64,000 nt of DNA from NCBI RefSeq assembly GCF_000723465.1, contig NZ_HF545617.1, positions 186,001 to 250,000 on the forward strand. The letters are read 5' to 3'. Shown piece by piece: positions 59,612 to 64,000 of the stretch. The notes under the pieces are model-generated. The model searched no databases. It saw only the letters and a program-made list of their open reading frames with translations, and had not been told where the DNA came from. Origin of the DNA: Ruminococcus bicirculans (ex Wegman et al. 2014) (GTDB lineage: Bacteria > Bacillota > Clostridia > Oscillospirales > Ruminococcaceae). The stretch's first letter is position 1. The number at the start of each line of letters is the position of its first letter. Made by a program: the position numbers and the translations under genes.

Positions 59612-61816
59612 ATGGAATATTACGCACACACCCGTGAGGATGGTGAAAGGCAAACTGTAAAAGCCCACCTTATAGGCGTAAGCAAATTGGCGGAGGACTT
59701 TTCAGTAGATCTTTTGAAACCCCTTGCGAAAAAAGCGAGCCTCTATCACGATATAGGTAAGTATGCTATTAACTTTCAGAAACGGCTTGATGATGACAAA
59801 GTAAAATTCAGCCACGCTGCCTGCGGAGCGATAGAGTATAAAAATCTTGCAGATAAAAACGATTGTTTCGCACCCCTTATGGAGTATTGCATCGCAGGAC
59901 ACCACACAGGACTTATGGACGGCGGCACACGCGCAGACAATTCCGACAGCCCGACTCTCAGCGGCACTTTAAAAAGAGAAAATGAATACACGGGCGATAA
60001 TGACTACAGTGCATACACCACTGAGATAGACTTTGCCACACTGACTCAGGAAGAAAGAACGCCGCTGCGTAATGAACTGCTTTCTACAAAAGACCCCACC
60101 GAGCTTATCGAGCGTTACGCCTTTTTCACCAAGTACGTGTTCTCTTGCCTGACAGACGCAGATTTTCTCGATACCGAAATATTTTGCAATAAAAATGTTG
60201 AACGTGGCATGAGCGGTGATTTTGAAAAGGCACTTGATAAACTGAACAGAGAATTAAGTGATATGCCGTCAGATAACCCGTTAAGGCAAGCAAGAAGCCG
60301 TATCCAGCAACAAGCTTTTGATAATTCGGTCAATAAAAGTCATATTTCAATTCTTGATATGCCAACAGGTAGCGGAAAAACCTTATGTAGTTTGAAACTA
60401 GCCTTAGAGAGCGGAAAGAAGAGAATCATATACGTCATACCTTACACAAGTATAATAGAACAGACCGCTAATAAGTTTGAAAAAATGTTCGGCGACGTTC
60501 TCCCTGTCCTACAGCACCATTCAAACTATTCCTATGACGGCGACACAGAGGAAGAAAAGAAAACCGCAGAGAAGCTCAAAAGGACCTGCGAAAATTGGGA
60601 CGCACCACTTATAATCACCACAAGCGTGCAATTTTTCCAATCCATATACCATTATAAAGGCTCAGCACTGCGAAAGCTCCACAATCTCCGTGACAGCGTG
60701 ATAGTTTTTGATGAAATACACCTTATTCCAACAGAACTTCTTCGCCCCTGCCTTAAAGCTGTGGGCTATATAACAAAGTATCTTAACAGCGAAGCCCTTT
60801 TTCTCTCCGCCACAATGCCAGATTATTCTAAGCTTTTTGATAAGTTCCTGCCTGATGTGAACTATAATAAGCTTGTTACCGACCGAACCAATTTTAAGTA
60901 TTTCAAGAAATGCGAATATAAAGACATGGGCAAAACCACTCTTGAAACCATTGCAGAAAATGCCTCTCGGTGTAAAAATGCCCTGATCGTTGTGAATACC
61001 AAGAAAACAGCGGCAGAGCTTTATAGCCTTGTTCAAGGTGAAAAATATCACCTTTCCGCCAATATGACCCCAGCCCACAGAAGCCGTGTCATAGAAGTAG
61101 TAAGAAATAAGCTTGAAAATGGCGAGCATATCACAGTAGTTTCAACTTCACTTGTAGAAGCAGGCGTTGACCTTGACTTTAACACAGTTTTCCGCCAGCT
61201 TTCAGGATTAGACAGCATTTTGCAGGCAGGGGGCAGATGTAATCGTGAGGGTAAAGATGACAAGGGCTATGTGTACGTTTTTGACATTGACGAAACATAT
61301 CGCAAGGGAAGCGACCTTGCCATGAGAATTAACAAGACTAAAGGTTTGCTGGAAAAGTACCAAGACATAACGTCCTATGATTGTATTAAAGAATACTACG
61401 ACGGCATTTTCGACTTCAACCAAAGTCGTATAGTTGAAAACTCTATTGCGAAATATAACGAACAAAGCAACTCATTCGACCGCCAAGGCTTAATGTCACC
61501 ATACAGCATACCATTTCGAAGCTATGCAATGCAGTTTGAATACATCTCCGCCGACACTATCTCTATCGTTATCGACGATCCTAACGACCAGACTTGCCAT
61601 GAACTTGTTGAAACCTTGCGTAAGGGTGATATGTCAGTAAGAAGAGCATTGCAGAAATATTCAGTGTCCGTCTATATGAATGTTTTCAAGGATCTTTATT
61701 CTCAGGGTGTTCTCAAAGATCACGGCACAGGCATATTCATTCTTGAAAATCAAAGCTATTATAATAATGAAACAGGTTTGAACACCCAAGCCGCAATGCA
61801 TGATTATTTCATCTAA
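59612..61816 (+). CDS. cas3: CRISPR-associated helicase/nuclease Cas3 (type I-C)
   Basis: This 734-residue effector has an N-terminal HD nuclease domain (His19, His46-Asp47 in LYHDIGKY, then the GHHTG motif) fused to an SF2 helicase: Walker A PTGSGKT (about 251-257), DEIH box Asp367, ATMPD motif III, SLVEAGVDLDF and the QAGGRCNREGK arginine motif. It degrades target DNA after Cascade recruitment. ATG 59612 is used because AAGGAGG is 7 bases upstream; ATG 59606 would be too close. With cas5 and cas8c downstream this identifies a type I-C system. Both nuclease and helicase motifs look intact. Confidence 0.96.
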   Translation: MEYYAHTREDGERQTVKAHLIGVSKLAEDFSVDLLKPLAKKASLYHDIGKYAINFQKRLDDDKVKFSHAACGAIEYKNLADKNDCFAPLMEYCIAGHHTGLMDGGTRADNSDSPTLSGTLKRENEYTGDNDYSAYTTEIDFATLTQEERTPLRNELLSTKDPTELIERYAFFTKYVFSCLTDADFLDTEIFCNKNVERGMSGDFEKALDKLNRELSDMPSDNPLRQARSRIQQQAFDNSVNKSHISILDMPTGSGKTLCSLKLALESGKKRIIYVIPYTSIIEQTANKFEKMFGDVLPVLQHHSNYSYDGDTEEEKKTAEKLKRTCENWDAPLIITTSVQFFQSIYHYKGSALRKLHNLRDSVIVFDEIHLIPTELLRPCLKAVGYITKYLNSEALFLSATMPDYSKLFDKFLPDVNYNKLVTDRTNFKYFKKCEYKDMGKTTLETIAENASRCKNALIVVNTKKTAAELYSLVQGEKYHLSANMTPAHRSRVIEVVRNKLENGEHITVVSTSLVEAGVDLDFNTVFRQLSGLDSILQAGGRCNREGKDDKGYVYVFDIDETYRKGSDLAMRINKTKGLLEKYQDITSYDCIKEYYDGIFDFNQSRIVENSIAKYNEQSNSFDRQGLMSPYSIPFRSYAMQFEYISADTISIVIDDPNDQTCHELVETLRKGDMSVRRALQKYSVSVYMNVFKDLYSQGVLKDHGTGIFILENQSYYNNETGLNTQAAMHDYFI

Positions 61817-61917
61817 AACAAATGGCAGGCTGCCACCAAGACAGTCTGCCACTTGCTGCATTCCATATCGTACCGAATACGAATATTTTTCAACTCACAT
61901 ATGCGTAAAGCATAGAC
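61815..61917 (-). ncRNA. Candidate crRNA-like cas-regulating RNA (CreR/CreA type)
   Basis: A minus-strand promoter (61924-61952) would start RNA at about 61917 with GTC, a TATGC-TTTAC-GCATA hairpin and then TGTGAGTTGAAA. This matches the layout of type I-C repeats (GTC, hairpin, CGTGGATTGAAA): 9 of 12 positions agree in the 3' handle. The following sequence from 61884 (ATTCGTATTCGGTACGATAT) would be a pseudo-spacer. The RNA would end at an imperfect hairpin (TGGCAGACTG with CAGCCTGCCA, 61851-61842 and 61832-61823) plus TTTGTTTT, overlapping the cas3 3' end. It is an inference by eye; the bona fide repeat of this strain is outside the window. Confidence 0.55.
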
Positions 61918-61923
61918 AAATAT

Positions 61924-61952
61924 ATTATACAAACATTATTTTAAAAAGTCAA
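61924..61952 (-). promoter_or_regulatory. Promoter of the candidate crRNA-like RNA
   Basis: Minus-strand TTGACT (61947-61952), 17-bp spacer, TATAAT (61924-61929), located in the cas3-cas5 gap and pointing towards cas3. Confidence 0.65.
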
Positions 61953-62032
61953 CTTTTTTATACCACAAACCATTGAACGTGGAATTGTGAAATATGCCTA
62001 AAATCCGACACTTTTTTTATACATGAAAACTA

Positions 62033-62061
62033 TTGACATTTTATTCATAATGGTGTACCAT
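62033..62061 (+). promoter_or_regulatory. Promoter of cas5-cas8c
   Basis: TTGACA (62033-62038), 17-bp spacer, TACCAT (62056-62061). The spacer and -10 (62043-62063, starting ATTCATAATGG) resemble the pseudo-spacer of the candidate minus-strand RNA, and TTT precedes the match. This gives cas5 and following genes a start separate from cas3. Confidence 0.55.
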
Positions 62062-62122
62062 ATATGTAGAGCAAAAACAATGTACCTAATACTAATACAA
62101 GTTTAAAAGGAGTGATGTAAAA

Positions 62123-62842
62123 ATGAGCTATGGTTTTAAGATCATCGTGACAGGTGACTACGCTTGCTTTTCGCGACCTGAAATGAAAGTTGAGAGGGTA
62201 AGCTACGACGTACCTACCCCAAGCGCACTGGAGGGACTTATCAAATCAGTATATTGGAAGCCTGCCGTGCGCTATCAGATAAACAAAATAGTGGTGTTCA
62301 ACCCTATCGAGTTTACCAATATCCGACGAAACGAGGTCAAAGATAAGCTGCTGTTATCATCAGTGAAACAGCAAATGAAAGGCGGAGGCTCAGCGGAGAT
62401 GTACACCTCGGAGATACGAAGTCAGCGTGCGGCAATGGTGTTGAAAAATGTGAAATACGGTATCGAGTTCACGTTTGAGCGCACCTATCTTAAATCAGAC
62501 CACCCAGACGAATCTGATGAGAAGCATTATAACATAATGCTCAGACGTCTCAGAAACGGCCAGCATTTCAGACAGCCATGCCTTGGCTGTCGTGAATTTG
62601 CAATAAAGAGTATTGAACTTGTTGACGACTTTGACCTTACGCAGATAGCACCGCAAAATATGGGTGATAAAGACCTTGGCTTTATGCTTTACGGCATGAA
62701 GTTTGAGGACGGAGGCAAGCCTGTCAATAATGATTGGAATGACCCTAAGTTTTCTGACAAGGCCGACGCAGTTTTCTACCGTCCGCATATGATAGACGGT
62801 GTTATCGATGTTGCAAAATACAGGGAGGAGATTAAATGCTGA
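62123..62842 (+). CDS. cas5c: CRISPR-associated protein Cas5c (Cas5d), type I-C
   Basis: This 239-residue RAMP protein begins MSYGFKIIVTGDYACFSRPEMKVERVSYDVPTPSALEGLIKSVYW, the distinctive type I-C Cas5 N-terminus. In this subtype it replaces Cas6 and cuts the repeat RNA, then stays on the crRNA 5' handle in Cascade. The region HFRQPCLGCREF near residue 150 is also typical, as is the final VDVAKYREEIKC-like end (here GVIDVAKY). AAAGGAGTGATG precedes the ATG. Its stop overlaps the cas8c start by 7 bases. Confidence 0.94.
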   Translation: MSYGFKIIVTGDYACFSRPEMKVERVSYDVPTPSALEGLIKSVYWKPAVRYQINKIVVFNPIEFTNIRRNEVKDKLLLSSVKQQMKGGGSAEMYTSEIRSQRAAMVLKNVKYGIEFTFERTYLKSDHPDESDEKHYNIMLRRLRNGQHFRQPCLGCREFAIKSIELVDDFDLTQIAPQNMGDKDLGFMLYGMKFEDGGKPVNNDWNDPKFSDKADAVFYRPHMIDGVIDVAKYREEIKC

Positions 62843-64000
62843 TAAAAGCCTTGTGCGATTACAGTGCTTTGCAGGAGAATAAAACTCCTGCAGGCTATTG
62901 TAAGCAAGCCATACACTTTGAAATTCTTCTTACCCCCGAGGGCAAGATAGCCGCAATAAACGATTTGAGAGTACCCCGAATTATCCCTCTGAAAAATAAA
63001 AAGACAAAAACAGTCTATGATCCAGTAATGGAACAGCTTCCCGTAAGAACGCAGAAACCGGGCATAGACAAAAACACGATCGAACACAGACCACTCTACA
63101 TATTCGGTCTGAACTATGATAAAGGAACTTTGACCCCTACAGACGCTACCAACAAAGCGGCAAAATCACACAAATGCTTTTGCGAATGGAATGAGAAGTT
63201 CTTTGAGAATATCGACTCACCTATCTGCAAAGCCTATCTTAATTTTATCCGTACATGGGAACCTGAGCAGGAAACCCAAAACCCACACCTTCTTGCCCTA
63301 GGCAAGGAGTATTCAAGCTCCTACTATGAGTTTGGACTTGACGGATCACCTGAAACTAAGCTTCACAATGACAGCAAATTCAAAGCCGCCTATGAGGATT
63401 ATCTCGCCCAGCTTAACGCCGACATCGACAGTGACGATACCGAACTATCCACCTGTTCCATTCTTGGTGAGAAGCTCCCGCAAGCCCGTATCCATGATAA
63501 AATAAAGGGTATCAAAGGTGGAATGTCCTCAGGCTGTGTCCTCGTTGGCATGAAAGAATCTGCCTTTGAGTCCTATGGCAAGAAGCAGTCCTACAACAGC
63601 AATGTTTCTGAGAAAGCTATGAAAATGTATACCTCTGCACTTAATTCTCTGCTTGCTGACAGAAGCCATTACAAGACTTTTGACGATATGACAATAGTCT
63701 ATTTCGCAATGAAGAAGAACGATGCAGAAGAATGCAATATGTTTGCCGGTATGTTCAGCGGATTTGAGGACGAATTAAATAAAACCGTTGTGACCGAAGC
63801 CGACCGAAACATAAACACTGTCATGACCCAGCTTAAACAGGGCAGGACAGCCGATATGCCTTATGACCCTAACGTAGAATTTTACGTTGCAGGCTTTACT
63901 CCAAACAGTTCAAGAATATCCCAGAAGTTCATCTTCCACGATAAGTTCGGCAAGATATTTGACAATGTACTCAAACATCAGCAGGATATTTCATTCACTG
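62836..64000 (+). CDS. cas8c: CRISPR-associated protein Cas8c/Csd1, type I-C (truncated by window end)
   Basis: An open frame starts at ATG 62836 and runs without a stop to the right edge (388 codons visible). It begins MLIKALCDYSALQENKTPAG and includes the Csd1-typical CFCEWNEKFFENI, a GMSSGCVLVGMKESAFESYGKKQSYNSNVSEKAMKMYTSALN block and VEFYVAGFTPNSSRIS. Csd1 is the large Cascade subunit that reads the PAM. GGGAGGAG lies 5-6 bases before the ATG. Normal length is about 570-650 residues, so roughly a third is missing; cas7, cas4, cas1, cas2 and the array are expected beyond the edge. Confidence 0.93.
   Translation, partial: MLIKALCDYSALQENKTPAGYCKQAIHFEILLTPEGKIAAINDLRVPRIIPLKNKKTKTVYDPVMEQLPVRTQKPGIDKNTIEHRPLYIFGLNYDKGTLTPTDATNKAAKSHKCFCEWNEKFFENIDSPICKAYLNFIRTWEPEQETQNPHLLALGKEYSSSYYEFGLDGSPETKLHNDSKFKAAYEDYLAQLNADIDSDDTELSTCSILGEKLPQARIHDKIKGIKGGMSSGCVLVGMKESAFESYGKKQSYNSNVSEKAMKMYTSALNSLLADRSHYKTFDDMTIVYFAMKKNDAEECNMFAGMFSGFEDELNKTVVTEADRNINTVMTQLKQGRTADMPYDPNVEFYVAGFTPNSSRISQKFIFHDKFGKIFDNVLKHQQDISFT

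Noticed and set aside
61978-61993. A plus-strand CGTGGAATTGTGAAAT resembling the 3' handle of a type I-C repeat
   Set aside because: It has insertions relative to the consensus and no repeat-like stem or GTC in front of it. The minus-strand element at 61886-61917 fits much better.
59400-64000. CRISPR array
   Set aside because: No regularly spaced direct repeats are present in the window; the array should lie beyond the right edge after cas1/cas2.

Overview
The window looks like a chromosomal segment of a low-to-mid GC, Gram-positive anaerobe of the Clostridia, most likely a Ruminococcus-like member of the Oscillospiraceae. The evidence is the strong AGGAGG-type ribosome sites, the TTGACA-N17-TATAAT promoters, the T-box in front of alaS, RNase M5, a LytR-CpsA-Psr protein, a Gram-positive style type IV pilus without a secretin, and plant-glycan hydrolases (GH31, GH113). 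I cannot name the species from the sequence alone. No rRNA, tRNA, transposase or complete CRISPR array was seen.

Layout. 1-4.5 kb: end of a branched-chain amino-acid binding protein, then livHMGF and a cytidylate-kinase-like gene. 4.5-12 kb: an FAD dehydrogenase, mgtE behind a possible 26-codon leader peptide, S-adenosylhomocysteine hydrolase, a small membrane protein, and a GH113-like hydrolase with rlmA. 11.7-21.3 kb: T-box-controlled alaS, hinT, comEC, holA, rnmV, then an MBOAT acyltransferase and a DHHW/AlgX-like protein that have both lost signature histidines. 21.3-24 kb: pyrB carrying a PyrI-type zinc tail, and a cell-wall amidase. 24-28.5 kb: a LacI regulator, an alanine/Na+ symporter, and a sugar-binding lipoprotein whose promoter shares an operator core with the LacI promoter. 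28.6-36.3 kb: a two-component system, csoR-copA copper control with textbook operators, and an LCP protein. 36.5-41.2 kb: pyrG behind an attenuator-like hairpin, recG, and an unknown membrane protein.

41.4-53.9 kb is a type IV pilus locus: pilC, a PilM-PilN fusion, pilO, a PilX-like protein with a large exported domain, two prepilin-like proteins (one very large, with InlB-type repeats), a divergent prepilin peptidase, and the ATPases pilB and pilT. Together with comEC this could support twitching, adhesion to fibre or DNA uptake. 54-59.3 kb holds a DMT transporter, a DUF3783 protein, a GH31 alpha-xylosidase-like enzyme and a CapA-like lipoprotein.

From 59.4 kb to the right edge lies the start of a type I-C CRISPR-Cas operon (cas3, cas5, cas8c truncated by the window). 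The most interesting observation is in the 306-bp gap between cas3 and cas5. A minus-strand promoter would start an RNA exactly at a degenerate type I-C-like repeat (GTC, hairpin, GTGAGTTGAAA), followed by a pseudo-spacer that resembles the cas5 promoter. This is the layout expected of a crRNA-like cas-regulating or toxin-repressing RNA (CreR/CreA type). It is inferred by eye and needs the genuine repeat from the array outside this window.
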